Part shown: positions 8,974 through 18,144 of the stretch, one piece after another
How positions within the stretch are numbered: the first letter of the stretch is position 1
How the letters are laid out: every line of letters begins with the position of its first letter
Origin: Streptomyces sp. NBC_01262
GTDB taxonomy: Bacteria > Actinomycetota > Actinomycetes > Streptomycetales > Streptomycetaceae
NCBI RefSeq assembly: GCF_036226365.1
Contig: NZ_CP108462.1
Location: 2,418,001-2,482,000 of the forward strand
Length of the DNA: 64,000 bases
Reading direction: 5' to 3'
The notes under the pieces: model-generated
The model's database searches: none
The model's input: only the letters and a program-made list of their open reading frames with translations
Told to the model about the DNA's origin: nothing
Made by a program: the position numbers and the translations under genes

Positions 8974-10713
8974 GTGGACCCGGTGATCATCGCGGGGGCG
9001 GGTCCGGTGGGACTCGCCCTCGCGCTTGGGCTGGCCCGGCACGGGGTGCCGAGCATCGTGCTGGACGAGACGGACGGAGTGGGGGCGCGGGCGGGCGCGG
9101 AGCGGACCGCTGTGCTGAGCCCGCCCACGGCGGGCCTGGTCGCCCGGCTGGGGTATGCAGGCGTGCACGGCGACGGGCTGTCCTGGACGGCGTGGCGGAC
9201 CGTGCGCCGCCGGCAGGAGGCCGTACGGGTTGACTTCGAGCCGGGCTCGGCATCGGCCCCGGACTCGGATCCGGCCTCGCCGCTGCACATCTCGCAGGCA
9301 CGGCTGGAGCGCGGGCTGCGAGCAGCCGCGGCGGCCTCGCCGGCCAAGGACCTGGTGCGGATCGTGCCGCGGGCCCGGGTCGACACGCTGGAGCAGGACG
9401 GCTCCGGTGTGACCGTGCACACCAAGGGCACGGACGCGACGTGGTGGCGCGGGAGTTATCTGGCCGGCTGCGACGGATCCCGCTCGACGGTGCGCAAGCT
9501 GCTGGGCGTACGTTTCCCGGGCCGCACCGCCGTGGACCGCTACGCGGTGGCGGCCCTGCGGGTCGGGCTGCCCGCACCGACCGAGGCCCTGCTGCACCTC
9601 GACCCGCCGGGCGCGGGCCTGGGACCTGAGGTGACGGCCCGGCCGCTGCCGGACGGCGTATGGCGGCTCGACTGGCTGCTGCCCGCCAACGGCGGCCCGC
9701 TGACCTCGGACGACCTGGTGGCCCGGATCCGCGGCACGCTCGCGGCGTGGAACGGCGGGGAGGTGCCCCCGTACGAGCTGCTGGGATCGGCCGAGCACCC
9801 GGTGCACCAGCGGCTGGCGCGGGACTGGCGGGCAGGCCGGGTCTTCCTGGCCGGGGACGCGGCACATCTGACGGGCGCGCTCGGCGCCCAGAGCGTCGAG
9901 GAGGGCCTGCGGGACGCCGACAACCTGGCGTGGAAGCTGTCCACGGCCTGGCACTACGGCGCCTCCGGCACCCTGCTCGACAGCTACCAGGCCGAGCGGC
10001 GCGGCGCGGTGGGCGCCCGGCTGCGGGCCACCGACCAGGTGCTGCCGCTGCTGCGCGCCGACGGGGCGTGGCACAGCGTGCGGCGTTCGATGCTGTCCGG
10101 CGTGTCGGGATCCGCGCGGCGGTACGCCGAGCTGCTCACCGACGGCCACCTCGGGCGCGGGCCGCTCGGGGCGCCGCCGGTGTACGCCCGGTCCCCGCTG
10201 GCGCTGCCCGCGCCCCGAGGGGCCTCCGGGGCCGCGGCTTCGCCGCTGGTGGCGGCCTGTGCCACGCCGGTGGGCGCGGCGGTCACCGATGTCGAGGTGA
10301 CCGCTCTGGACGGCTCGCGGGCGCGGCTGTACGAGCGGCTGGGCCGCCATCTGCTGGTGGTGCTGATCGCCCCGGGCACCGGGGTGTGGGAGAGCCGGCA
10401 CTGGCTGACGGCGGGGCTGATGCCGCGGCTGGCCAAGGCGGTGGCCGCGCTGCCGACCCGCGCCGAGCTGCTGGTCGCGGAGGCCTATCCGGGTTCCACC
10501 GCGCACGGCGTGCTGCTGATCCGGCCGGACGGGCACCTGGTCACCGTGATGACCGGCTGCCGGCCCGCCGAGCTCTACTCGTACGCCGACCTCGCGCGCG
10601 GCGGACCGCCCGTACCGGCGCAGGGGACTGAGCAAGAGCCGGGGCAAGGGCCGGAACAGGCGGACACGCCGTCCTCCGAGCCGTCCGAACCGGTCAGCGG
10701 GCGAACTCGGTAG
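8974..10713 (+). CDS. FAD-dependent aromatic-type monooxygenase
   Basis: A 579-residue flavoprotein of the PHBH fold (FAD_binding_3 group). The N-terminal Rossmann motif is PVIIAGAGPVGLALALGLARHG, and the second FAD motif is GRVFLAGDAAHLTGALGAQ with EEGLRDADNLAWKL. A C-terminal domain (about residues 420-560) resembles the thioredoxin-like cap of phenol and polyketide hydroxylases. Its last 25 residues are a low-complexity Glu/Gln/Pro/Ser tail. The start is set at GTG 8974 with GGGGA upstream. The substrate is not known. It converges with rny, and the two reading frames overlap by 20 bp at their 3' ends. Confidence 0.88.
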   Translation: MDPVIIAGAGPVGLALALGLARHGVPSIVLDETDGVGARAGAERTAVLSPPTAGLVARLGYAGVHGDGLSWTAWRTVRRRQEAVRVDFEPGSASAPDSDPASPLHISQARLERGLRAAAAASPAKDLVRIVPRARVDTLEQDGSGVTVHTKGTDATWWRGSYLAGCDGSRSTVRKLLGVRFPGRTAVDRYAVAALRVGLPAPTEALLHLDPPGAGLGPEVTARPLPDGVWRLDWLLPANGGPLTSDDLVARIRGTLAAWNGGEVPPYELLGSAEHPVHQRLARDWRAGRVFLAGDAAHLTGALGAQSVEEGLRDADNLAWKLSTAWHYGASGTLLDSYQAERRGAVGARLRATDQVLPLLRADGAWHSVRRSMLSGVSGSARRYAELLTDGHLGRGPLGAPPVYARSPLALPAPRGASGAAASPLVAACATPVGAAVTDVEVTALDGSRARLYERLGRHLLVVLIAPGTGVWESRHWLTAGLMPRLAKAVAALPTRAELLVAEAYPGSTAHGVLLIRPDGHLVTVMTGCRPAELYSYADLARGGPPVPAQGTEQEPGQGPEQADTPSSEPSEPVSGRTR

Positions 10714-12136
10714 CCCGCGACTCCCGTACGACCGTGATCCGGATCTGCCCGGGGTAGGTCAGCTCCTCCTCGATCTGCTTGGCCACGTCGCGGGCGATGA
10801 CCTGTGCCTGGATGTCGTCCACGTCCTCCGGGCGCACCATCACCCGGATCTCGCGGCCGGCCTGCATCGCGAAGACCTTGGCCACTCCGGCGTGGGCGGC
10901 GGCGATCTGTTCGAGCCGCTTGAGCCGGCGCACGTAGCTCTCCAGGGACTCGCGCCGGGCGCCGGGGCGGCCGCCGGAGATGGCGTCGGCGGCCTGGGTG
11001 AGCACGGCCTCGACCGTGCGGGGGTCCACCTCGTTGTGGTGGGCCTCGATGGCGTGCACCACGTCCTCGTTCTCGCCGTGCCTGCGGGCGAGGTCGGCGC
11101 CGATGAGGGCGTGGCTGCCCTCGACCTCGTGGGTGAGCGCCTTGCCGATGTCGTGCAGCAGGCTGCCGCGCTTGACGGGGGCGGGTTCGACGCCGAGTTC
11201 GGCGGCCATCATGCCGGCGAGGTGCGCGGACTCCAGCAGGTGGCCGAGCACGTTCTGCCCGTAGGAGGTGCGGTAGCGCAACCGGCCGAGCAGCGCGATG
11301 AGTTCGGGGTGCATGTCGGTGATGCCGGTGTCGGTGAGCGCGTCCTCGCCGTGCCGTACGCAGAGCTGCTCGACCTCGGCGACGCTGCGCTCGTAGACCT
11401 CCTCGATGCGGTGCGGGTGGATGCGGCCGTCGGTGACCAGGGCGTCCAGGGTCAGCCGGGCGACCTCGCGGCGCACGGGGTCGAAGCAGGACAGCAGCAC
11501 CGCTTCCGCTGTGTCGTCGATGATGAGATTGACACCGGTGACGGCCTCGAAGGCCCGGATGTTGCGGCCCTCACGGCCGATGATGCGGCCCTTCATGTCG
11601 TCGCCGGGCAGGTGGAGTACGGAGACCACGGATTCGGCGGTCTGCTCGCCGGCCACCCGCTGGATCGCGGTGGCGACGATCCGGCGGGCCCGTTCCTCGC
11701 CCCGCTCGCGGGCGGCCCGCTCGATGTCCCTGACGATCATGGCCGCTTCACGCTTGGCCTGCAGCTCCACGGAGCGGACGAGGTCGGTGCGTGCCTCGAC
11801 GGCGGTGTAGGAGGCGGCGCGTTCCAGGACGGCGCGCCGCTCGTCCTCGATCCGGATCACCTCGGCGCGGCGGCGCTCCAGCGCCTCGCGCTCCTCGGTC
11901 AGTTCCCTTCTGCGGGTGTGCAGATGCTCGGACTCGGCATCGATCCGGGCCTCGCGGTCGGCGAGCCGCTGCTCACGGCGCTCCAGGTCGGCCCGGATCT
12001 CCCGGACCTCGCGTTCGGCGGCGGTCCTCAGACGCTCGCGTTCCTTGCGCAGCCGGTGCAGCAGGACGCCCGCCGCCCCAGCCACGAGGACGAACCCGAG
12101 GGAGAGCATGGATCCGGTCCCCAGCGCGATGCCCAT
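10694..12136 (-). CDS. rny: Ribonuclease Y
   Basis: A 480-residue protein with the RNase Y layout: an N-terminal membrane anchor (about residues 7-27), a long charged coiled coil (about 30-150, rich in Glu/Arg), a KH RNA-binding domain (GRIIGREGRNIRAFE), and an HD phosphohydrolase domain with metal-binding HLLESAH, SLLHDIGKA and AIEAHHNE. It should initiate mRNA decay at the inner membrane face. The start is set at the ATG of MGIALGTG; a 13-residue upstream extension is possible. It is a little shorter than the usual 510-520 residues, mainly in the coiled coil. It reads away from recX with 128 bp between them. Confidence 0.9.
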   Translation of the reverse strand: MGIALGTGSMLSLGFVLVAGAAGVLLHRLRKERERLRTAAEREVREIRADLERREQRLADREARIDAESEHLHTRRRELTEEREALERRRAEVIRIEDERRAVLERAASYTAVEARTDLVRSVELQAKREAAMIVRDIERAARERGEERARRIVATAIQRVAGEQTAESVVSVLHLPGDDMKGRIIGREGRNIRAFEAVTGVNLIIDDTAEAVLLSCFDPVRREVARLTLDALVTDGRIHPHRIEEVYERSVAEVEQLCVRHGEDALTDTGITDMHPELIALLGRLRYRTSYGQNVLGHLLESAHLAGMMAAELGVEPAPVKRGSLLHDIGKALTHEVEGSHALIGADLARRHGENEDVVHAIEAHHNEVDPRTVEAVLTQAADAISGGRPGARRESLESYVRRLKRLEQIAAAHAGVAKVFAMQAGREIRVMVRPEDVDDIQAQVIARDVAKQIEEELTYPGQIRITVVRESRATEFAR

Positions 12137-12264
12137 GGCACCAACTCCCGTGTCTCTGAGGCCGCTTTCCCTCACCCGTTTGTGAGGCTAAGTCGACTCA
12201 CAGACATGGTCAAGGAACCGGCCACCGCACGGTCCGGTGACGCTCACCCGGGCAGGCCCTGGCA

Positions 12265-12852
12265 TTACTCCCCGAAGAAGGGCTCCAGGAACTCCGGCTC
12301 CTCGCCCTCCTCCTCCAGCGCGCGCCGGACCACCCGCAGGGCGACTCCCTCCGAATACCCCTTGCGGGCCAGCATTCCGGCGAGGCGGCGGATGCGCTTG
12401 TCGCGCTCCAGGCCGCGGGTCGCGCCGAGTCTGCGGTCCACGAGAGCGCGGGCGGCCTGCTCCTCCTGCTCGGAGTCGAGCTGCTCGACGGCTCGGCCGA
12501 TCAGCTCGTTGTCCACTCCCCGGGTGCGCAGCTCCTGGGCGAGCGCCCGCCGGGCGAGGCCCCGGCCCCGGTGCCGGGACTCCACCCAGGCGTTGGCGAA
12601 CGCCTCGTCGTCGATGAGCCCCACGTCCTGGAACCGCTCCAGAACATGCTCGGCCACCTCCTCCGGGATCTCCCGGCGGCGCATGGCGTCGGCGAGCTGC
12701 TTACGGGTCCGGGGCGTCCCCGTGAGCAGGCGCAGGCACAGTGCCCGCGCCCGCTCCTCGGGGTCGGCCGGCTCTGCTGGCGGCGGCTCCTTCTCGGCCC
12801 TCGACGAGTCGGAGCCGCCGCGGTCTGTGTATCGGCGTGCCGTGCGTGCCAT
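12265..12852 (-). CDS. recX: Regulatory protein RecX
   Basis: A 195-residue RecX. It is made of tandem three-helix repeats and carries family motifs such as RALCLRLLTGTPRTRKQLADAM, VGLIDDEAFANAWVESR and GLARRALAQELRTRGV. The N terminus is a charged, probably disordered extension of about 25 residues, common in Streptomyces. Its start lies 3 nt after the recA stop, so it is co-transcribed and probably translationally linked. Known role: it binds the RecA filament groove and limits its activity, making it a brake on the SOS response. Confidence 0.95.
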   Translation of the reverse strand: MARTARRYTDRGGSDSSRAEKEPPPAEPADPEERARALCLRLLTGTPRTRKQLADAMRRREIPEEVAEHVLERFQDVGLIDDEAFANAWVESRHRGRGLARRALAQELRTRGVDNELIGRAVEQLDSEQEEQAARALVDRRLGATRGLERDKRIRRLAGMLARKGYSEGVALRVVRRALEEEGEEPEFLEPFFGE

Positions 12853-12855
12853 GGG

Positions 12856-13983
12856 TCAGGCCTTGGCGGCGGTCGCCTTGGTCGCCTTCACCACCTTGGG
12901 CGCCGGCACCTCGGCCTTGGCCGCGGCCGTGGCAGGCGCTGCCGATGTGGCGGCGTCCGCGCCGGGCTGCTCGCCGATGACCTCCGGCCTGACGCCGATG
13001 CCCAGCTTCTCCTTGATCTTCTTCTCGATCTCGTCGGCGAGGTCGGGGTTGTCCTTCAGGAAGTTGCGGGCGTTCTCCTTGCCCTGGCCGAGCTGGTCGC
13101 CCTCGTACGTGTACCAGGCACCGGCCTTGCGGACGAAGCCGTGCTCGACACCCATGTCGATCAGGCCGCCCTCCTTGCTGATGCCGTGGCCGTAGAGGAT
13201 GTCGAACTCGGCCTGCTTGAACGGCGGCGCGCACTTGTTCTTGACGACCTTGACGCGGGTGCGGTTGCCGACCGCGTCGGTGCCGTCCTTGAGGGTCTCG
13301 ATACGGCGGATGTCCAGACGCACGGAGGCGTAGAACTTCAGTGCGCGGCCACCGGTCGTGGTCTCCGGCGAGCCGAACATCACACCGATCTTCTCGCGGA
13401 GCTGGTTGATGAAGATGGCGGTGGTCTTGGACTGGTTCAGCGCGCTGGTGATCTTGCGCAGTGCCTGGCTCATCAGCCGGGCCTGCAGACCCACGTGCGA
13501 GTCACCCATCTCGCCCTCGATCTCGGCCCGCGGCACGAGGGCCGCCACCGAGTCGATGACGATGAGGTCGAGGGCGCCGGAGCGGACCAGCATGTCCACG
13601 ATCTCCAGCGCCTGCTCGCCGTTGTCCGGCTGGGAGAGCAGCAGGTTGTCGATGTCGACACCCAGCTTCTTGGCGTACTCGGGGTCGAGGGCGTGCTCGG
13701 CGTCCACGAAGGCCACCTGGCCGCCGGCCTTCTGCGCGTTCGCCACCGCGTGCAGGGTCAGGGTCGTCTTGCCGGAGGACTCCGGGCCGAAGACCTCCAC
13801 GACGCGGCCTCGCGGCAGCCCGCCGACGCCGAGGGCCACGTCCAGTGCGGTCGACCCGGTGGGGATGACCTCGATGGGCTCGTTCGGCCGCTCGCCGAGG
13901 CGCATGACCGCGCCCTTGCCGAACTGTCGTTCAATCTGTGCGAGAGCGGCGTCGAGCGCCTTCTCGCGGTCGGTTCCTGCCAT
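12856..13983 (-). CDS. recA: RecA recombinase
   Basis: A 375-residue recombinase. It begins [20 protein letters not shown], with Walker [10 protein letters not shown], Walker [13 protein letters not shown], the DNA-binding loop region [10 protein letters not shown] and [12 protein letters not shown]. The Ala/Lys-rich C-terminal tail is typical of Streptomyces. The frame stays open for 50 codons upstream, but family alignment and a ribosome site fix the start at 13983. It forms filaments on single-stranded DNA for homologous recombination and stimulates LexA self-cleavage. An actinobacterial-type SOS box lies about 150 bp upstream. Confidence 0.97.
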   Translation of the reverse strand: MAGTDREKALDAALAQIERQFGKGAVMRLGERPNEPIEVIPTGSTALDVALGVGGLPRGRVVEVFGPESSGKTTLTLHAVANAQKAGGQVAFVDAEHALDPEYAKKLGVDIDNLLLSQPDNGEQALEIVDMLVRSGALDLIVIDSVAALVPRAEIEGEMGDSHVGLQARLMSQALRKITSALNQSKTTAIFINQLREKIGVMFGSPETTTGGRALKFYASVRLDIRRIETLKDGTDAVGNRTRVKVVKNKCAPPFKQAEFDILYGHGISKEGGLIDMGVEHGFVRKAGAWYTYEGDQLGQGKENARNFLKDNPDLADEIEKKIKEKLGIGVRPEVIGEQPGADAATSAAPATAAAKAEVPAPKVVKATKATAAKA

Positions 13984-14133
13984 GGGTTCCACCCGGGATG
14001 TCTGAGTCGATCGCTTCACGTCCATGACGCTACTGCCTGCCACTGACAATGCGTCCTGACGTCCTTCCGGGCTGTGGATAACCAACGGAAAGTCCCCATT
14101 GAGTCCGCGGGAAATCTGGCCTGGAACACTCAT

Positions 14134-14149
14134 GAGAATGGATGTTCGA
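14134..14149 (-). promoter_or_regulatory. LexA (SOS) box upstream of recA
   Basis: Reading toward recA the sequence is TCGAACATCCATTCTC. It contains the GAACATCCATTCTC element reported for Streptomyces recA promoters, a degenerate form of the actinobacterial TCGAAC-N4-GTTCGA box: only the left half is perfect. It lies 151 bp before the recA start codon. Confidence 0.8.
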
Positions 14150-14191
14150 TTTTCGTGTCAAGGGTGACACGGGGACCGTCGGACCCCCGTG

Positions 14192-15442
14192 TCAGCCCCG
14201 TCGCAGCCTGCGCCTGATCCTCGCCACCAGGGAGCGGCCCCGCCGCCGCTGCGGACCGTGGGCGCGCGGATCGGTGACGTCGTAGCGCTTCACGTACGCC
14301 CCGAGGAAGCCCTGCAGCGTCGCCGTGGCCGGGATGGCGACCAGCGCGCCGACCGCGCCCAGCAGGGCGGTGCCGGCGATCACCGAGCCGAAGGCCACGG
14401 CCGGGTGGATGTCGACCGTCTTGGCGGTGATCCTCGGCTGGAGCACGTAGTTCTCGAACTGCTGGTAGACCACCACGAAGCCCAGCACCCACACCGCGTC
14501 CCACGGGTCCTCGGTGAACGCGATCAGAGCGGGCAGCGCACCCGCGAGATAGGTGCCGACGGTCGGGATGAACTGGGAGATCACACCCACCCAGACCGCG
14601 AGCGCGGGCGCGTACGGCACGTTCAGCGCCTGGAACAGCACATAGTGCGCGATGGCCGAGATCAGTGCCATCAGTGCCCGCGAGTACAGGTAGCCGCCGG
14701 TCTTGGCCACCGCGATCTCCCAGGCGCGCAGCACCTCCGCCTGGCGCGAGGGCGGCAGTACGGAGCACAGGGCGCGGCGCAGCCGGGGGCCGTCGGCGGC
14801 GAAGTAGAAGGTGAACAGCGTGATCGTGAACAACTGGAAGACGCCGCCCAGGACGGCACCGGACAGCCCCCACACGTTGCTGGCCTGGTTCTGCACGTAG
14901 TTGCGCAGCCAGTCCGAGTGCAGGACGTTGTCCTGCAGCTTGCCGACGGACAGATCCGTGCCGAAGGTCTGGTTGAGCCAGAGGACGACATCGTCCACGT
15001 AGTTGGGCAGATTCCGGCCGATCGTGGTGATCTGGTCGACCAGCAGCGACCCGAGCAGCACCACGAACAGCCCGCCCGCCGCCAGCACACTGAGGAACAC
15101 CAGCCCGGTGGCGATCCCCCGGCGCACCCCGCGGGCCGCCATCCAGTCCACCGCCGGCTCGATCGCCAGCGCGCCGAAGAACGCGATCAGGATGTTCACC
15201 AGCAGCCCGATGACCTGGTGGAACGCCCAGTTCGCAAGCTGGAAGGCGCCGAGCAGGGCCAGCGCCATCACCATGGCCCGCGGCAGCCATCGCGGCATAC
15301 CTCCGCCGGGCGCCGTGTCCGGCTCCCCGGCCGCCCGGCCACCCCCGTCGCTCCCTGCGCCGGCCGCGTTCCCGGTACCGCCCGCGCTTCCTGCGCGTGC
15401 CGCGTCTCCGGCGTCCACTGCGTCTCCTGCGTTTCCTGCCAC
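14192..15442 (-). CDS. AI-2E family transporter (membrane permease)
   Basis: A 416-residue integral membrane protein of the AI-2E/PerM family. A Gly/Ala-rich, probably disordered N terminus of about 50 residues precedes roughly seven to eight membrane helices. The central soluble-exposed segment (NYVDDVVLWLNQTFGTDLSVGKLQ) and the C-terminal core (GVISQFIPTVGTYLAGALPAL, ENYVLQPRITAKTVDIHPA) are family hallmarks. The start codon is GTG at 15442. The transported compound is uncertain in actinobacteria; autoinducer-2 export is not established. It reads in the same direction as recA, upstream of the recA promoter region. Confidence 0.9.
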   Translation of the reverse strand: MAGNAGDAVDAGDAARAGSAGGTGNAAGAGSDGGGRAAGEPDTAPGGGMPRWLPRAMVMALALLGAFQLANWAFHQVIGLLVNILIAFFGALAIEPAVDWMAARGVRRGIATGLVFLSVLAAGGLFVVLLGSLLVDQITTIGRNLPNYVDDVVLWLNQTFGTDLSVGKLQDNVLHSDWLRNYVQNQASNVWGLSGAVLGGVFQLFTITLFTFYFAADGPRLRRALCSVLPPSRQAEVLRAWEIAVAKTGGYLYSRALMALISAIAHYVLFQALNVPYAPALAVWVGVISQFIPTVGTYLAGALPALIAFTEDPWDAVWVLGFVVVYQQFENYVLQPRITAKTVDIHPAVAFGSVIAGTALLGAVGALVAIPATATLQGFLGAYVKRYDVTDPRAHGPQRRRGRSLVARIRRRLRRG

Positions 15443-15463
15443 GGGCCAAGTCTGGCTTACGGA

Positions 15464-15658
15464 TCAGCGATTCGAGGCGGGCACGTCAACAGCCGCACAC
15501 ACCGCGCGCCACACGTCCCTGGCCTCCCAGCCCTCGTCCAGCGCCTGGACCACGGTCCTGCCGCCCAGTTCGGCCATCACATGATCGCGGGCGAAGGAGT
15601 CCGCGTACGTGTCGCCGAAATGCGCGCGCATCCGTTCCCAGAAGACCGTCAACTTCAT
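15464..15658 (-). CDS. DUF3046 family small protein
   Basis: A 64-residue cytoplasmic protein beginning MKLTVFWERMRAHFGDTYAD, characteristic of DUF3046. This family is almost always found beside recA-recX in Actinobacteria. The in-frame upstream extension is rejected because the family starts at MKLTVFW. The conserved segments DHVMAELGGRTVVQAL and GWEARDVWRAVC are visible. Its function is unknown. Confidence 0.88.
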   Translation of the reverse strand: MKLTVFWERMRAHFGDTYADSFARDHVMAELGGRTVVQALDEGWEARDVWRAVCAAVDVPASNR

Positions 15659-15758
15659 GCGCACCAGTATCCCGTCCCGGGGGGCGCATGGTCGCACGGC
15701 CGGGTGCTCCCTCGTCCCGGTCGTAGGCAGCGGCGGCGGAGCGCCCTACTGTGCGCAC

Positions 15759-16658
15759 ATGCCAGCTACCCCGCTAGCGCGTGCCGAGCACTTCGTGTGG
15801 CTCACCGCCCGCGTGCTTGAGCAGCGCAGGTTCGCCTACCACTTCCTGCAGGGAGCGCCGGACGCGGTGGAGGCCGCGCTGGGCGCGTACCGCAATGACG
15901 ACGAGGGCTACGGGCATGCCCTGGAGCCCGATCTGCGCGGTCCCGTGAGCCAGCCGCTGCACACCACGTACGCGTTGCGCGTGCTCGATGAGATCGGCCG
16001 CTGCGGCGGCCAGCGCGCCGAGCGCGTGTGCCGTTATCTGACCTCGGTCTCCGCGCCCGACGGCGCGCTGCCCGCGGTCCATCCCTCGCTGCGCGGCTAT
16101 CCGGCCGCGCCCTGGATCCCGGTGGTGGACGACCCGCCGGGCGACCTCCTGGCAACCGGGCCCGTGGTGGGGACGCTGCACCGCAACGAGGTGTGGCACG
16201 CCTGGCTCTTCCGGGCCACGGACTTCTGCTGGGATGTCGTCGAGTCGCTGGACAAGACCCACCCCTACGAGGTTCTCGCGGCCCTGGCCTTCCTCGACTC
16301 CGCGCCGGATCGCGTACGCGCACGCGCGGCCGCCGACCGTATCGGACGGCTCCTGCGCGAGCAGCGGCTGGTGGTGCTCGACCCGGCACGCGCGCAGGGG
16401 CATGGCGTGCCGCCGGGCTATGCGCCGGGCGAGCACCACTACGCGTACGACTTCGCGCGCACGCCCGGTTCGCTCGGCCGGCGGTGGTTCTCGGACGCGG
16501 AACTGGAGCGCTCCCTGGACTTCCTCGCCGCCCAGCAGCAGGACGACGGCGGCTGGCCGATCCTGTGGCGCGAATGGGCCCCGGGCACACGGCTCGAAGG
16601 GCGGCCTATCGTCACGATCGAGGCTTTGCGCACGCTGCGCGCGTACGGACGTGTCTAG
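15759..16658 (+). CDS. Prenyltransferase/squalene-oxidase repeat-like protein
   Basis: A 299-residue soluble protein predicted to adopt an alpha/alpha toroid. It has repeats resembling QW/terpene-cyclase motifs near the C terminus (SLDFLAAQQQDDGGWPILWREW) and paired helices elsewhere (GYGHALEPDLRGPVSQPLHTTYALRVL). The catalytic DXDD or DDXXD signatures of true cyclases are not evident, so an enzymatic role is uncertain. The start is ATG 15759; an in-frame extension to 15609 overlaps the divergent DUF3046 gene. It is a common Streptomyces gene in this chromosomal neighbourhood. Confidence 0.7.
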   Translation: MPATPLARAEHFVWLTARVLEQRRFAYHFLQGAPDAVEAALGAYRNDDEGYGHALEPDLRGPVSQPLHTTYALRVLDEIGRCGGQRAERVCRYLTSVSAPDGALPAVHPSLRGYPAAPWIPVVDDPPGDLLATGPVVGTLHRNEVWHAWLFRATDFCWDVVESLDKTHPYEVLAALAFLDSAPDRVRARAAADRIGRLLREQRLVVLDPARAQGHGVPPGYAPGEHHYAYDFARTPGSLGRRWFSDAELERSLDFLAAQQQDDGGWPILWREWAPGTRLEGRPIVTIEALRTLRAYGRV

Positions 16659-16704
16659 GCCCCGCATGCGCAGGCGGGATATGTCGGACCGGGCCCAGGG
16701 CTGG

Positions 16705-16856
16705 TCAGCCGGTCAGGGCCCGCAGGGCAGCGGTCGCCAGAGCGGCGGCCGCGACTACCACGAAGAAGGGCGCGCGCAACAGCAGGGCGGCAAGCCGCCG
16801 GGCGAGCGGTCGCTCCAGGAAGGCCGCCGGAACGGACCGCCGAGCAGTTTCACGGC
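16705..16856 (-). pseudogene. azlD: azlD remnant, C-terminal part
   Basis: Starting exactly at the edge of the TnpB element, the minus strand reads AVKLLG in one frame. After a frame change it reads SVPAAFLERPLARRLAALLLRAPFFVVVAAAALATAALRALTG and stops at 16705. These match the middle and the end of AzlD-type membrane proteins, but the segment normally between RRLAAL and LLRAPF (roughly 45 codons, from memory of the family) is missing. The gene is therefore broken three ways: insertion, frameshift and internal deletion. AzlCD pairs export branched-chain amino acids in other bacteria. Confidence 0.75.
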
Positions 16857-16978
16857 TTGACGTCCTCTCCCGCCTGAAGGCGGGAGATTCCCTCCCTGGC
16901 GTCCGCTCTATGCGGCTGGCCTTGAGTCGGGTTCCTGGTTCATCGGGTTGTGCCCTCTGCTTGCGCCGAGGGTCTTAC
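16857..16978 (-). ncRNA. Candidate omega RNA (reRNA) region of the TnpB element
   Basis: The 122 nt between the tnpB stop and the element end, in the position where TnpB guide RNAs are made. It ends in an 8-bp hairpin (CTCCCGCC, 4-nt loop, GGCGGGAG) followed by GGACGTCAA. The functional RNA probably begins inside the 3' end of tnpB. The guide would be read from the flanking azlD sequence beginning GCCGTGAAACTGCTCG on the minus strand. Position and structure support this; expression is not shown. Confidence 0.6.
16867..16886 (-). repeat. Right-end (tnpB-proximal) hairpin of the TnpB element
   Basis: A perfect 8-bp stem, CTCCCGCC / GGCGGGAG, with loop TGAA, 9 bp inside the element boundary. 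It resembles the other end's hairpin, which shares the CTGAAGG core. Confidence 0.8.
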
Positions 16979-18133
16979 CTACCCTCCGCAGGCGTTTTGT
17001 GTCTCCGCACGTCCTGCGGCGACGGTCTTGCGTCCTTCGGTCTTGATGTTGATCGCGGCGTTCACGTCGCGGTCGTGGACGGTTCCGCAGTTCCCGCACG
17101 TCCACTCACGGACGGCGAGGGGTTTGGGGCCGTCCTTGAAGCCGCACACGGAGCAGAGTTGCGAGGAGGGGAAGAACCGGTCCACGCGGGCGAAGGTCCG
17201 CCCGTACCGGGCGGCCTTGTACTCCAGCATCCCGACGAACGCGGACCATCCGGCGTCATGCACGGACTTGGCGAGGCGGGTGCGGACGAGTCCCTTCACG
17301 CAGAGGTCCTCCACGCTGATCGCTTGGTTCTCGCGGATCAGCCGGGTGGAGAGCTGGTGGTGGAACTCGCGTCGCGCGTCGGTGACCCTGGCGTGTGCGC
17401 GGGCGAGCTTGAGCCGGGCCTTGGCCCGGTTCGCAGAGCCCTTCTGCTTGCGGGAAAGGGCCTGCTGTGTGCGCTTAAGCTTCTTCTCCGCCCGGCGCAG
17501 GAACCGGGGTGAGCTGATCTTGCGGCCGTCGGAGAAGACCGCGAAGTGAGTCAGACCCAGGTCGATGCCCACCTCGGCTGTGGTCTGTGGCAGCTCCTCG
17601 CCAGGGCCGGTCTCGATGACGAAGGATGCGAAGTACCGGCCCGCGCTGTCCTTGACCACCGTCACCGTGGACGGCTGCGAGGGCAGGGCCCGCGACCACT
17701 TCACCTCAAGGTCGCCGATCTTCGGCAGGGACAGCTTCCCGCCCGGCGTAATCCTCCACCGGGCGTTCGCGGTGAACCGCACCGACTGCCGGGTATCGCG
17801 CTTGGACTTGAAACGCGGCGCGCCCATGCGGGGGCGCTTGCCCTTCAGGCCGTCGAAAAAGTTCCTGTACGCGATGTCCAGGTCCCGCAGAGACTGCTGA
17901 AGGACGACGGCGGACACCTCGCCCAGCCAGGCCCGCTCCGGGGTGCGCTTGGCCTCGGTGATGAGCAGCTTCGACAAGTCCCCGGCTTTCGGGACCGGCA
18001 GGCCTTCGGAGCGGGCGATCTCCCGCGCCCTGAGGGCATCGTTGTAGACCCCTCGCGCACACCCGAACACCCGCGCCAGCGATAGACGCTGACCGGCCGT
18101 GGGGTACAGCCGGAACTGGTACCTGAGCTGCAC
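16979..18133 (-). CDS. tnpB: RNA-guided endonuclease TnpB
   Basis: A full-length TnpB of 384 residues beginning MQLRYQFRLYPTAGQR. The RuvC catalytic residues look intact: Asp near 191 (VGIDLGLTHF), Glu near 275 (ISVEDLCVKGL) and Asp near 354-356 (VHDRDVNAAINI). A four-Cys zinc ribbon lies at about 327, 330, 346 and 349 (CSVCGFK ... CGNCGTVH). The start is GTG 18133 with AAGGAGG close upstream. An in-frame GTG 21 bp earlier lies inside the palindromic operator. TnpB cuts DNA next to a short target-adjacent motif using an RNA from its own 3' end, which favours retention of the element. Expression is probably controlled by the divergent HTH protein. Confidence 0.93.
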   Translation of the reverse strand: MQLRYQFRLYPTAGQRLSLARVFGCARGVYNDALRAREIARSEGLPVPKAGDLSKLLITEAKRTPERAWLGEVSAVVLQQSLRDLDIAYRNFFDGLKGKRPRMGAPRFKSKRDTRQSVRFTANARWRITPGGKLSLPKIGDLEVKWSRALPSQPSTVTVVKDSAGRYFASFVIETGPGEELPQTTAEVGIDLGLTHFAVFSDGRKISSPRFLRRAEKKLKRTQQALSRKQKGSANRAKARLKLARAHARVTDARREFHHQLSTRLIRENQAISVEDLCVKGLVRTRLAKSVHDAGWSAFVGMLEYKAARYGRTFARVDRFFPSSQLCSVCGFKDGPKPLAVREWTCGNCGTVHDRDVNAAINIKTEGRKTVAAGRAETQNACGG

Positions 18134-18144
18134 CCCACACCTCC

